Made by a program: the position numbers and the translations under genes | Notes under the pieces: model-generated | Told to the model about the DNA's origin: nothing | The model's input: the letters and a program-made list of their open reading frames with translations, nothing else | Databases searched by the model: none | Part shown: positions 33,945 through 42,654 of the stretch, one piece after another | How positions within the stretch are numbered: position 1 is the first letter of the stretch | How the letters are laid out: every line of letters begins with the position of its first letter | Origin: Fibrobacter succinogenes | GTDB lineage: Bacteria > Fibrobacterota > Fibrobacteria > Fibrobacterales > Fibrobacteraceae | Length of the DNA: 64,000 nucleotides | Reading direction: 5' to 3' | Assembly (NCBI GenBank): GCA_902756345.1 | Contig: CACVQR010000006.1 | Location: 186,001-250,000 of the forward strand

Positions 33945-34781
33945 ATGAAGGAAAAAATCCATCTGAAACATGGTTTTACCATGATTGAAATCATGGTGGT
34001 CATCGTGATACTAGGAGTTCTCGCCGGAGTTGGTGCCCCTAGACTTCTTAATTACACCGAAAGAGTCAAGGAAAAAGCAGATATGATGAAACTGTATTAT
34101 CTGCGCGATGCCTTGAACAGGGCTCTAATAGAAAGTGAGGTTGCCTTATACCAAAGTTCTTTTGTATCCGGTGGAGACAGCGCAGCAACAGCTAACCTCC
34201 AAAAATTAAAAAACGCACTGAAAAGCGAAACTGGCGTAGACTTATTCGTTTATGAATTACGACCAGATTTTTACACAAATATACAGGAAAACCACTCTAC
34301 CATTAACAGTGGCTCAGAAATGAGCAAAATTGTTGGGACTAGTGGGGTATGGTATGATGCATTGAGGGATGCTGGTTTTGATGGAGTCGCTGATATTCTT
34401 GCAGACAGAAACAAAGGCGGAAACAACTATAAAAAAGATACTGATACTTATTATTCTGTGGAGTATAAACAAGGCACAGCCACCTATTACCGTACCTACC
34501 CCAAAAAACAATTGTTCATGAGCAACCTCTTAAATCATGGGAAAGGTGCTGGATTAGATAAGATAACAAAACAGAAAGGCAACAACACGAATTACCGTTT
34601 AACCTTGAGAGTCCAGTGGACAGGCGGAAATGAAAGTAGCCACTCTGTAGAAGTTGCATTGCTTCCCGCCCAGGCCAAAATGCGAAACAATTCAAATAAA
34701 AAAGGCGGAGCTCTTATATCCGATAACGGAGTCTGCTTCTCAACCTATGGAGATATAGGTTGTGCTGCATTCGAGTACTAA
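33945..34781 (+). CDS. Type IV pilin / pseudopilin-like protein
   Basis: A 278-residue exported protein with a short basic leader MKEKIHLKHG, prepilin peptidase site after Gly10, Phe at +1 and the conserved Glu at +5 (FTMIEIMVVIVILGVLAGVG). The hydrophobic N-terminal helix is followed by a soluble domain that I do not recognise. It is longer than major pilins. The gene has clearly lower GC than its neighbours and stands alone, away from any pilus assembly genes; its stop codon directly abuts the thiH stop. It may be a surface fibre or type II secretion-like subunit, possibly transferred. Specific role unknown. Confidence 0.85.
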   Translation: MKEKIHLKHGFTMIEIMVVIVILGVLAGVGAPRLLNYTERVKEKADMMKLYYLRDALNRALIESEVALYQSSFVSGGDSAATANLQKLKNALKSETGVDLFVYELRPDFYTNIQENHSTINSGSEMSKIVGTSGVWYDALRDAGFDGVADILADRNKGGNNYKKDTDTYYSVEYKQGTATYYRTYPKKQLFMSNLLNHGKGAGLDKITKQKGNNTNYRLTLRVQWTGGNESSHSVEVALLPAQAKMRNNSNKKGGALISDNGVCFSTYGDIGCAAFEY

Positions 34782-36041
34782 TCACACGTACAAGTAATCA
34801 TTCAGCACTGGCTGCAAACCTTCGCCCGAGATGTCGCTGTACATGGCGTTAAAACTGCGGCCGTCGTTGATTTCGAACTGCTCGTCGCCACCTTCCCCGT
34901 CATCGTGACCGCTGTACTTGCTTTCGTGGTCGCCGATGCCCGTAGAAACGCCGGCGGAAACTTTCGTCGCACAGATTTTCACGATGCCGTTCCTAAATTC
35001 CTTGCTTTCGCGGCTCGAAACCGTAATGCCCACGAACGGCAAGAAGATGCGGTAAGCGCAAAGCACCTGGCAGAGTTCCTTCTCGCGAACGTCCAGCGGG
35101 TCGATTTTGTCGTTGTTGATGATGGGGCGCAGTCTCGGACAGCTTAAGCTCATCTCGGCATGCGGATACTTCTTTTGTAAATAATACACATGGAGCGCCG
35201 AAGCCAGGGCATCGCGGCGGAAGTCCGAAAGGCCGAGGAGTGCGGAGAATGCCACCCCGCGCATGCCCGCCATCAGGGCGCGTTCCTGGGAATCGAAACG
35301 GTACGGGAATACGCGCTTATGGCCCATCAGGTGAAGTTGTTCGAAACGCACCTTGTCGTAGGTTTCCTGGAAAACCGTCACGTAGTCCACGCCGCATTCG
35401 TGCAGGTAGCGGTATTCGTCCACGTTGACCGGGTAGACTTCGATGCCCACCATGCGGAAATACTTGCGGGCCAGTTTGCAGGCCTCGCCGATGTATTCCA
35501 CGCTGCTTTTGGCGCGGCTTTCGCCGGTGAGAATCAGGATTTCTTCCATGCCGCTGTCAGCAATCACCTTCATCTCGTGCTCGATCTGCTCCATCGTGAG
35601 CTGCATGCGCTTGATGTGGTTATAGCAGTTGAACCCGCAATAGACACAGTAGTTTTCGCAGTAGTTTGCAATATAGAGCGGCGTGAAGAAATAGACGTTG
35701 TTACCGAAATGCTTGCTGGTCTCGATTTTTGCCTTCGCGGCCATCTGCTCCAGATACGGAGCGGCCGCCGGAGAAAGAAGCGCCTTGAAATCCTCGAGCG
35801 TGCAGCGTTCGTGTTCCAGCGCGCGCTTCACGTCCTTGCCTGTGTATTTAGAATAATCGAAATTTTCGGATTCTGCGAGCACCTTGTCGGCAATGTCCGA
35901 CTGGATGACTTCCATGCCGGGCAGATAATCCATTATATTAGTACGGGAACTCGGATCGTTTTCAAGGCGGTGCTTCTTGGCAAGCGCCCCTTCCGAGAGA
36001 TTCCCGGAATCAAACAGGTAATTATTGTCTTTTCTTTCCAC
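34782..36041 (-). CDS. thiH: 2-iminoacetate synthase ThiH
   Basis: A 419-residue radical SAM enzyme that cleaves tyrosine to dehydroglycine and p-cresol for thiazole synthesis, the anaerobic alternative to ThiO. The cluster motif CENYCVYCGFNCYNHIKR (CxxxCxxC), MDYLPGM, LLSPAAAPYLEQMA, HFGNNVYFFTPLYIANY, LILTGESRAKS, VGIEVYPVN, VTVFQETYD and VGITVSSRES are present. HydG's C-terminal cluster Cys residues are absent, so this is ThiH. The GTG at 36041 lies 8 nt after a TATATT box (probable leaderless start); the first ATG in frame is at 35933. The gene is 31 kb from thiSFG. Confidence 0.93.
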   Translation of the reverse strand: MERKDNNYLFDSGNLSEGALAKKHRLENDPSSRTNIMDYLPGMEVIQSDIADKVLAESENFDYSKYTGKDVKRALEHERCTLEDFKALLSPAAAPYLEQMAAKAKIETSKHFGNNVYFFTPLYIANYCENYCVYCGFNCYNHIKRMQLTMEQIEHEMKVIADSGMEEILILTGESRAKSSVEYIGEACKLARKYFRMVGIEVYPVNVDEYRYLHECGVDYVTVFQETYDKVRFEQLHLMGHKRVFPYRFDSQERALMAGMRGVAFSALLGLSDFRRDALASALHVYYLQKKYPHAEMSLSCPRLRPIINNDKIDPLDVREKELCQVLCAYRIFLPFVGITVSSRESKEFRNGIVKICATKVSAGVSTGIGDHESKYSGHDDGEGGDEQFEINDGRSFNAMYSDISGEGLQPVLNDYLYV

Positions 36042-36049
36042 AGCCCCCA

Positions 36050-36055
36050 AATATA
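36050..36055 (-). promoter_or_regulatory. -10 box of thiH (leaderless)
   Basis: TATATT on the minus strand ends 8 nt before the GTG at 36041. Confidence 0.45.
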
Positions 36056-36155
36056 GAAAAGAAGCCCCAATCTTGCTAGAAGTCGCTTTTCATCTATTTT
36101 TTCCCTTTTTTCACCACGTTTTCCTCTTTTTTCGCCTTTTTCGCGATACTTTCAC

Positions 36156-36184
36156 CTCCGAATTCCGAACTCCGAATTCCGAAT
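36156..36184. repeat. TCCGAATTCCGAAC simple repeat
   Basis: CTCCGAATTCCGAACTCCG followed by AATTCCGAA, the same hexamer alphabet as 13702-13738 and 26287-26325. Confidence 0.6.
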
Positions 36185-36217
36185 TTTCTATATATACCCT
36201 CAAATTGCATTTTTGCC

Positions 36218-36315
36218 TGGGTCCTGTGACCAGATTCGCCAATTCCACTGGTGCTAGAGCAGGGAAACTCGGACAAAAACATGTAATGAAAAAGGTCACC
36301 ACGGTGGTGACCGCA
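36218..36315 (+). promoter_or_regulatory. Structured rpsO leader, possible S15 autoregulation
   Basis: Between the repeat and rpsO lie CCTGTGACCAG with CTGGTGCTAGAGCAGG (two-part stem) and, at 36294-36312, GGTCACCACGGTGGTGACC, an 8-bp stem with 3-nt loop. GTGACC in the first element can pair alternatively with GGTCAC in the second, a mutually exclusive fold. Ribosomal protein S15 commonly represses its own mRNA through such leaders; here this is inference only. Confidence 0.35.
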
Positions 36316-36342
36316 AAAAACAACAAAAAAGGAATGGCTATA

Positions 36343-36615
36343 ATGGCTACTATCACTAAAGAAAAGGCTGCAGAAATCACCGCTAAGTTCGGAGCAAACG
36401 AAAAGGACACCGGTAACGTCCGCGTTCAGATCGCTCTCCTCACCGAGAAGATCAAGAACCTCACCGAACATGCTAAGACCCACAAGAAGGACTTCCACTC
36501 CCTGCGCGGTCTGTCCATGATGGTTTCTAAGCGCAAGAACCTCCTCAAGTACTACGGCGAAAAGGACATTATCGCCCAGCGTGCCTTGATCAAGGAACTC
36601 GGTCTGCGCGGCTAA
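36343..36615 (+). CDS. rpsO: 30S ribosomal protein S15
   Basis: A 90-residue primary 16S rRNA-binding protein of the small subunit platform. The family pattern is complete: ITAKFGANEKDTGNVRVQIA, LLTEKIKNLTEHAKTHKKD, FHSLRGLSMMVSKRKNLLKY and RALIKELGLRG. The start is the ATG at 36343, since AAAAAAGGA is 10 nt upstream; an in-frame ATG three codons earlier would lie too close to it. It is 21 bp before pnp, the classic rpsO-pnp operon. Confidence 0.97.
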   Translation: MATITKEKAAEITAKFGANEKDTGNVRVQIALLTEKIKNLTEHAKTHKKDFHSLRGLSMMVSKRKNLLKYYGEKDIIAQRALIKELGLRG

Positions 36616-36636
36616 TTCTTCAGACTGGAGAAATTT

Positions 36637-38892
36637 ATGTCTATTGACGCATACCATCAAAAATACGGCAAGATGCTCGACCCGAAGGAAGTGTCTGTTA
36701 CGCTCCCTGACGGCCGTGTGATCACGTTTGAAACGGGCCGTATCGCCAAGCAGGCACGCGGTGCTGCAGTCGCCAAGATGGGCGATGCTTTCGTGCTCTC
36801 TACTGTCTGCTACGGCGAAGAAAAAGAAGGCGACTTCTTCCCCCTCACTGTGGAATACCGCGAAAAGGCTTACGCCGCTGGTCGCCTCCCGGGCGGCTAC
36901 AGCAAGCGCGAAGCCGGTCGTCCCTCTGACGAAGAAACGCTTTCTGCACGTATTATTGACCGCCCGATTCGCCCCATGTTCCCCGAGAACTTCACGCGCG
37001 AAGTCCAGGTGATCGTGCAGGTTCTGTCTGCTGACCGCAAGTTTGCACCGGACGTGCTCGGCGTGTCTGCAGCATCCCTTTCTATCGGTCTTTCTGAACT
37101 GCCCTTCGAACAGCAGGTTGCCGCCGTACGCGTGGCCGTGGTCGATGGTCAGAACATCGTGATGCCCACCTACGAACAGATGGCCTGCGCCGATCTGGAC
37201 CTGGTGGTCGCCGGTACCGAAGATTCCGTCTGCATGGTGGAAGGCGGTGCCTACGAAGTGTCCGAAGACACGATGATCAACGCAATTCTCGCCGGTCACG
37301 AAGCCATCAAGCTCATGTGCAAGGCCCAACAGGAACTGGTGGACCGCTGCGCTAAGCCCAAGATGGAACTGAAGCCGCAGCACGTTGGCGAAGCCCACGA
37401 AAAGCTTCTCGCCACAGTGAAGGAAGTCGTGTGGGACGAACTGAACAAGGACGTCCACTCCAACATGGTGAAGACCGACTTCTATCCGGCTATGGCAGAC
37501 CTCTGCGCGAAGATGCTCGAAGACGAACGCATTCTCGCCATCATCGGCAAGGACGAAGAACAGGATCCTGCTCTCGTTGCAGACGCCAAGGCAATCTTCA
37601 GCGACTACGAACGCACTGCCATGCGCGAAATGATCCTGAACGAAGACGTGCGTCTCGACGGCCGTACGACGACCGAAGTCCGCCCGATCGAAATCGAACT
37701 GGGCGTTCTCCCGAGCGCTCACGGTTCTGCGATCTTCCAGCGTGGCGAAACCCAGGGTCTCGTGGTCTGCACGCTCGGCTCCAAGGCCGACGAACAGCGC
37801 TACGAAAGCCTGCAGGGCGAAGGCTCCAAGAGCTACATGCTGCATTACAACTTCCCGCCGTACTGCGTGGGTGAATGCAAGCGCCTCGGCATGAGCCGCC
37901 GCGAAATCGGTCACGGCCACCTCGCCGAACGTTCTCTCGCAGCAGTGCTCCCGCTGCCGGAAGACTTCCCGTACACCATCCGCGTGGTTTCCGAAATTCA
38001 GGAATCCAACGGTTCTTCTTCCATGGCCTCTGTTTGCGGTGGCTGCTTGAGCCTTATGGACGCTGGCGTTCCTATCAAGGCTCCGGTCGCAGGTGTCGCC
38101 ATGGGCCTCATCTCCGAAAAGGGTTCCGTGAAGGAAGGCGGCAAGATTAAGATCTTGACCGACATCACCGGTACGGAAGACCACCTCGGCGATATGGACT
38201 TCAAGGTGACGGGTACTGCCGAAGGCATCACTGCCTTCCAGATGGATATCAAGATCCGCGGCATTACTCCGGAACTCATGCGCGAAGCTCTGGAACAGGC
38301 TCGTCAGGGCCGTCTCCACATCTTGGGCAAGATGGCTGAACTCGGCCTCGCCGCTCCGCGCCCGCACGTCTCCGAGAAGGCTCCGACCATGATCAAGATG
38401 CGCATCCCCACCAACAAGATTCGCGACGTCATCGGTTCCGGTGGCTCCGTGATCAAGGGCATGCAGTCCCAGACGGGTTGCACGATCAACATCGACGACG
38501 ATGGCAACATCGACATTGCCGCTCCGAGTGGCAAGGCCGCTGCAGTCTGCCGCCGCATGATCGAAGAACTCACTGCCGAACCCGAACCGGGCCGCAAGTA
38601 CAAGGGCAAGGTCAAGACGATCCAGCCGTTTGGCGCGTTCGTCGAAATCTTGCCTGGTCGCGACGGCCTCGTGCACATCTCCGAACTTGCCGACCACCGC
38701 GTCGATAAGGTCGAAGACGTCGTTCACGTCGGTGACGAAGTCGAAGTGCTCTGCCTCGGTGTGGACCCGAAGGGCAAGGTGAAGCTTTCCATGAAGGCTT
38801 TGCTCCCTCCGAAGCCCGTTGCCGAAGCACCGGCCGCTGAAGCTTCTGTTGCAGAAGCTCCGGCTGCACCTGAAGCACCGGCTGAAGCCTAA
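36637..38892 (+). CDS. pnp: Polyribonucleotide nucleotidyltransferase (PNPase)
   Basis: A 751-residue 3'-5' phosphorolytic RNase. Two RNase PH domains (residues ~15-230 and ~330-550) contain GRLPGGYSKREAGRPSDEE, RIIDRPIRPMFP, the central all-helical linker, FPPYCVGECKRLGMSRREIG and SSMASVCGGCLSLMDAG. A KH domain (VIGSGGSVIKGMQSQTG) and an S1 domain (KYKGKVKTIQPFGAFVEILP, GLVHISELA) follow. An Ala/Pro/Glu tail of about 25 residues ends it. It is co-transcribed with rpsO. The very long antisense frame over this gene is a codon-bias shadow. Confidence 0.98.
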   Translation: MSIDAYHQKYGKMLDPKEVSVTLPDGRVITFETGRIAKQARGAAVAKMGDAFVLSTVCYGEEKEGDFFPLTVEYREKAYAAGRLPGGYSKREAGRPSDEETLSARIIDRPIRPMFPENFTREVQVIVQVLSADRKFAPDVLGVSAASLSIGLSELPFEQQVAAVRVAVVDGQNIVMPTYEQMACADLDLVVAGTEDSVCMVEGGAYEVSEDTMINAILAGHEAIKLMCKAQQELVDRCAKPKMELKPQHVGEAHEKLLATVKEVVWDELNKDVHSNMVKTDFYPAMADLCAKMLEDERILAIIGKDEEQDPALVADAKAIFSDYERTAMREMILNEDVRLDGRTTTEVRPIEIELGVLPSAHGSAIFQRGETQGLVVCTLGSKADEQRYESLQGEGSKSYMLHYNFPPYCVGECKRLGMSRREIGHGHLAERSLAAVLPLPEDFPYTIRVVSEIQESNGSSSMASVCGGCLSLMDAGVPIKAPVAGVAMGLISEKGSVKEGGKIKILTDITGTEDHLGDMDFKVTGTAEGITAFQMDIKIRGITPELMREALEQARQGRLHILGKMAELGLAAPRPHVSEKAPTMIKMRIPTNKIRDVIGSGGSVIKGMQSQTGCTINIDDDGNIDIAAPSGKAAAVCRRMIEELTAEPEPGRKYKGKVKTIQPFGAFVEILPGRDGLVHISELADHRVDKVEDVVHVGDEVEVLCLGVDPKGKVKLSMKALLPPKPVAEAPAAEASVAEAPAAPEAPAEA

Positions 38893-38923
38893 TTCAGAAC
38901 AAATTCTGTAATACAAATTGTTG

Positions 38924-38959
38924 CAGTCGTCAATCAAAAGATTGGCGGCTGTATCTTTT
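38924..38959 (+). terminator. Intrinsic terminator of rpsO-pnp
   Basis: CAGTCGTCAATC-AAAA-GATTGGCGGCTG (12 pairs including G.U) followed by TATCTTTT. Confidence 0.75.
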
Positions 38960-39060
38960 ACACGCTTTTTTGACGGATTTTTTTAGACAACCACCCGCGC
39001 GAGTAAATTTTAATTTATATTTAATTCGGGTTGTTTTGCACTAAAATTGATGGGAATTGT

Positions 39061-40761
39061 ATGGTCATTATTTTTTTGACTTTTTTAACTGTTGTCGCGG
39101 CAATCAACTTTTGTCTGCAATATCGTGTCAACCCGAAACAGACCGGTCCGTATCCGCTGCTTTTTTTCTGCTCCTTTGTCGCCTGCTTAGGTCACCTTCT
39201 GCTCGCCTTTTCGACCAATGTAGACGAAGCCATTCTTTCGAACAAGATGATCTATCTCGGGTCGATGTTCCTGCCTATCCTTACCTTCAAGGCATGCCTT
39301 TCTATTTGCAAGATTAAATTCCCGGCATGGAGCTACGACATACTCCTGTTGATTGTCTTTGTCATCTTGGCTCTTTCGATGACAGTCGGATTCAACGGAT
39401 TCTATTACAAGACCATCACCTATGTTCAGACAAACGGCGTCGGAAACTTTGTCGCCGAATACGCAATCGGACACGACATCTTCAATTATGTGATGGTCGG
39501 CTTTGTCATTATCAACGTAAGCCTCATTATTTACGCCTTTGTCAAGAAGAAAAGCGTTTCCTTCAAGAGCCTGGTGGCACTGTCTTCGATCGAGGCGGTA
39601 TCCATTCTTTCGTTCTTTATTTCGCGCGTGATTGGATCCGACACTTTGGTCATGCCCGCAGTGTACGTGTTCGACCAGTTTGCCATCTTGTACATTTGCT
39701 TTAGGGTCCAACGTTACGATGTGGAACAGATTATTTCGCAAGTGCTGGAAACCCAGAACGCCGACAGCTATGTTCTCATATCTTCGAACAATAGCTTCCT
39801 CGGTTGTAACGCAGTTGCTTATGAAACCTTCCCGGCCCTTAAAAATTGTCGTATTGACCACTCCACCCCCGACAATTCCGAACTGAACCATTTGCTGATT
39901 GCCTGGAACAAGGAACTGAAACAGGGCGACGTGACAATCGAAAAGAAATTCGAACAAGACGGCAAATACTACAAGATTTTGCTTAGACAACTTCCTCTTT
40001 CGGGCAGTGAAAAAATCAACATGTTCCGAATCGAAGACGAAACCAGCATGCACAATTACATCAACATGTTGGGTACGAACAATGTTCGCCTTGAACTGAT
40101 GCTCAAGGAAAACGACACGCAGATTCGTTCAATTCAGGAACAGATGGTCGTGGGTATGGCCCACATGGTTGAAAGCCGCGACAGTAACACTGGTAGCCAT
40201 ATCAAGCGAACAAGCCGCGTGGTGCAAATTCTGGTCGAATACCTGCGCAAGGACCCTACGCTTGGCCAATCCGAATTTTTCTACGACAGCCTGGTGTCGG
40301 CAGCTCCGATGCATGATATCGGAAAAATCGCTATCGATGACCGCATTCTGAGAAAGCCCGGCCGCTTTACGCCGCAGGAATACGAAGAAATGAAGGAACA
40401 CCCCGAAAAGGGCGCCATGATTGTCGAAAACCTGCTCACGTCTGTGGAATCTCCGGACTTCGTGAGAATCGCAAAGAACGTCGCCCGCTACCACCACGAA
40501 CGTTTCGATGGATTCGGTTACCCCAAGAAACTCAAAGGGAACGAAATTCCGTTCGAAGCCCGCATCATGGCCATTGCCGACGTATACGACGCACTGGTTT
40601 CCAAGCGTTGCTACAAGGCCGAAATGTCGTTCAACGAAGCCTACGATATTATTATCGAAGGCATGGGTACGCAGTTTGACCCGGCTCTAAAGGATTGCTT
40701 TATCGCCTGCCGCAAAAAACTTGAAGATTATTATCAAAGCTTGAGCGAAGACGAAGCCTAA
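39061..40761 (+). CDS. Membrane HD-GYP cyclic-di-GMP phosphodiesterase
   Basis: A 566-residue inner-membrane signalling protein. Residues ~1-220 hold about seven hydrophobic helices resembling the 7TM sensor module found on histidine kinases. A PAS-like soluble region (~235-330) and a short coiled coil lead to an HD-GYP domain (~365-550), with MVESRDSNTGSHIKRTSRVV, PMHDIGKIAIDD (metal-binding HD), LRKPGRFTPQEYEEMKEHPE and HHERFDGFGYP (GYP loop) then RIMAIADVYDALVS. All HD-GYP metal residues are present, so it should degrade c-di-GMP. A TTG 10 codons upstream of the chosen ATG is also possible. Ligand unknown. Confidence 0.88.
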   Translation: MVIIFLTFLTVVAAINFCLQYRVNPKQTGPYPLLFFCSFVACLGHLLLAFSTNVDEAILSNKMIYLGSMFLPILTFKACLSICKIKFPAWSYDILLLIVFVILALSMTVGFNGFYYKTITYVQTNGVGNFVAEYAIGHDIFNYVMVGFVIINVSLIIYAFVKKKSVSFKSLVALSSIEAVSILSFFISRVIGSDTLVMPAVYVFDQFAILYICFRVQRYDVEQIISQVLETQNADSYVLISSNNSFLGCNAVAYETFPALKNCRIDHSTPDNSELNHLLIAWNKELKQGDVTIEKKFEQDGKYYKILLRQLPLSGSEKINMFRIEDETSMHNYINMLGTNNVRLELMLKENDTQIRSIQEQMVVGMAHMVESRDSNTGSHIKRTSRVVQILVEYLRKDPTLGQSEFFYDSLVSAAPMHDIGKIAIDDRILRKPGRFTPQEYEEMKEHPEKGAMIVENLLTSVESPDFVRIAKNVARYHHERFDGFGYPKKLKGNEIPFEARIMAIADVYDALVSKRCYKAEMSFNEAYDIIIEGMGTQFDPALKDCFIACRKKLEDYYQSLSEDEA

Positions 40762-40776
40762 ACGGCAAAAAAATGC

Positions 40777-40782
40777 TATCTT
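40777..40782 (+). promoter_or_regulatory. -10 box of ispG (leaderless)
   Basis: TATCTT ends 7 nt before the ispG ATG at 40790; the bases between are TGGGCGC, with no Shine-Dalgarno. Confidence 0.45.
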
Positions 40783-40789
40783 TGGGCGC

Positions 40790-42529
40790 ATGACGAAGTT
40801 TAGCGAATTCCCCTATATAGCCGACCGCTTTAATGCAGTCCGCAGGGAAACTGTACAAGTCCGCGTTGGCGGCGCACTTATCGGGGGCAATGCCCCCATT
40901 TTAGTTCAGTCCATGACCACCACCAAGCCGAAAGACGTGGAGAAGACGGTGGCGGAAACTTTAGCACTCGCCAAGGTAGGGTGTGGACTGGTTCGCATTA
41001 CGGCTCCGACATTTGCAGATGCAGCCGCTCTTGAAGAAGTGATGAAGCAGGTGCGTGCCGCCGGTTGCACGGTGCCGGTTTCTGCCGATATCCACTTCCA
41101 GCCGAAGGCCGCGTTCGAGGCGCTCAAGTGGGTCGAGAAGGTCCGCATCAATCCGGGTAACTTTGTCGATACAGGCATTTTGACGCTCGACCAGCAGACG
41201 GACAGGTCTTTTGAAGAAGGCAAGGAAAAGGTGGCCGAAGCCTTTACGCCGTTCGTGCAAGAAGCCAAGCGCCTGGGACGCGCCATCCGCATCGGCGTAA
41301 ACCACGGTTCGCTTGCAGCCCGCATGATTTACCGCTATGGCGACACGGTGGAAGGCATGGTGGAAAGTGCCATGGAATACCTGGCCGTGTGCGAAGCCGA
41401 ACATTTTGACCAGGTTGTATTGAGCCTCAAGAGCAGCAACCCGCGCGTGGCGATTGCCGCCTACCGCATGCTCGCCGCCCGTATCAAGCAGGAAGGCTTC
41501 AAGCCGTACCCGTTCCACGTGGGCGTGACCGAGGCCGGAGCGGGTGCCGACGGGCGTTTGAAGTCGGCCGCGGGCATCGGCGCACTCCTGCTCGATGGCC
41601 TTGCAGATACCATCCGCGTATCGCTCACTGAAGATCCGGTGGCCGAAGTCCCGGTGGCACAGGAACTCATCAAGGCTTGCGCGTTGCCTGCCGCACCGAC
41701 CGCCTACAACGTGCCGGTGCTTGAAAAAGACCCGTACCACTACGAACGCCGCGAGACCGAAGTCGTGAAGGTTTCGGGCGTAGAAATCGGTGGTTCTAAT
41801 CCGGTGAAGGTCGGCGTGAAGGCCGATGCGATTGCACTAACGGGCGAACGCCGCAAGGCCGAATTTGCGCTGCCGAGCCTGGATGCCGCCCCCGTGGTGC
41901 AGTTCAAGGACGCGATGGATATCGCGGGCTTTGCGCAGAATCCCTCTGCCGTGCCCACAGGTTCCGTGTTCTGCTATACCGGCGCCGAGATGGTCTCTGG
42001 TGTACGTGCGTTAACTGCTGCGCTCGCTGCCGCTGGTCGCAAAGACCCCATTCTGCTTTACGCCAAAATCGGTGACACCGAAAAAGAAACCCTCCGCGTG
42101 TCTGCCGATATCGGAAGCCTGGTGACCGACGGTCTTGGCGATGCCGTCGTGATTGACGGCTACAAGGGCGCGAAGGATTGCGTGCTCCTGGCATTCGACA
42201 TTCTGCAGGCCGCCTACTGCCGCCGCAGCAAGACGAACTTCATCAGCTGCCCGAGCTGCGGCCGCACCCTCTACGATATTCAGCAGGTCATGGGCAAGAT
42301 TAAGGCCCGCTTCGGACACCTCTCCGACATTTCCATCGGCATCATGGGCTGCATCGTGAACGGCCCGGGCGAAATGGCCGACGCCGACTTCGGCTACGTG
42401 GGCGGTGGCCCCGGCCGCATTACGCTGTTCGAAGGCAAGACGGCGGTCAAGAAGAACATCCCCGAAGAAGACGCCATCGAGGAACTCGTGAATTTGATCA
42501 AGGAAAGAGGCCGCTGGCAAGAACCTTGA
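40790..42529 (+). CDS. ispG: 4-hydroxy-3-methylbut-2-enyl diphosphate synthase IspG, long form
   Basis: A 579-residue 4Fe-4S enzyme of the MEP isoprenoid pathway. The N-terminal TIM barrel shows VQSMTTTKPKDVE, LAKVGCGLVRIT, VPVSADIHFQP, KVRINPGNF, IRIGVNHGSLA and VVLSLKSSNP. The C-terminal domain has the cluster Cys in ISCPSCGRTLYDIQQV and IGIMGCIVNGPGEMADAD. At 579 residues it has the central insert (~270-480) of the long IspG form known from Bacteroidetes, Chlamydiae and plants, against about 370 in E. coli. Confidence 0.96.
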   Translation: MTKFSEFPYIADRFNAVRRETVQVRVGGALIGGNAPILVQSMTTTKPKDVEKTVAETLALAKVGCGLVRITAPTFADAAALEEVMKQVRAAGCTVPVSADIHFQPKAAFEALKWVEKVRINPGNFVDTGILTLDQQTDRSFEEGKEKVAEAFTPFVQEAKRLGRAIRIGVNHGSLAARMIYRYGDTVEGMVESAMEYLAVCEAEHFDQVVLSLKSSNPRVAIAAYRMLAARIKQEGFKPYPFHVGVTEAGAGADGRLKSAAGIGALLLDGLADTIRVSLTEDPVAEVPVAQELIKACALPAAPTAYNVPVLEKDPYHYERRETEVVKVSGVEIGGSNPVKVGVKADAIALTGERRKAEFALPSLDAAPVVQFKDAMDIAGFAQNPSAVPTGSVFCYTGAEMVSGVRALTAALAAAGRKDPILLYAKIGDTEKETLRVSADIGSLVTDGLGDAVVIDGYKGAKDCVLLAFDILQAAYCRRSKTNFISCPSCGRTLYDIQQVMGKIKARFGHLSDISIGIMGCIVNGPGEMADADFGYVGGGPGRITLFEGKTAVKKNIPEEDAIEELVNLIKERGRWQEP

Positions 42530-42530
42530 T

Positions 42531-42627
42531 TTAGTAGACGGTAGACAGTAGGAAGTAGACAGAATAAATTTGGCGGCGAAGCCGCGATTATTCAACTTCC
42601 TACTTCTAACTTCCTACTTCCAACTAA
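42531..42627. repeat. GTAGACGGTAGACAGTAGG inverted simple repeat
   Basis: The left arm (GTAGACAGTAGGAAGTAGAC) and right arm (CTTCCTACTTCTAACTTCC) are complementary and enclose a hairpin GGCGGCGAAGCCGC and GATTATTCAACTT. The copy at 43822-43913 keeps the same GCGATTATTCAACTT and a varied hairpin. Confidence 0.75.
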
Positions 42628-42654
42628 GTTTTAACTTAAACAAAGGACAATACA

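Noticed and set aside
36094-38937. 947-codon frame antisense to rpsO-pnp
   Set aside because: It mirrors PNPase and S15 codon bias, with His/Phe/Val-rich low-information sequence and no family motif; the plus-strand genes are certain.
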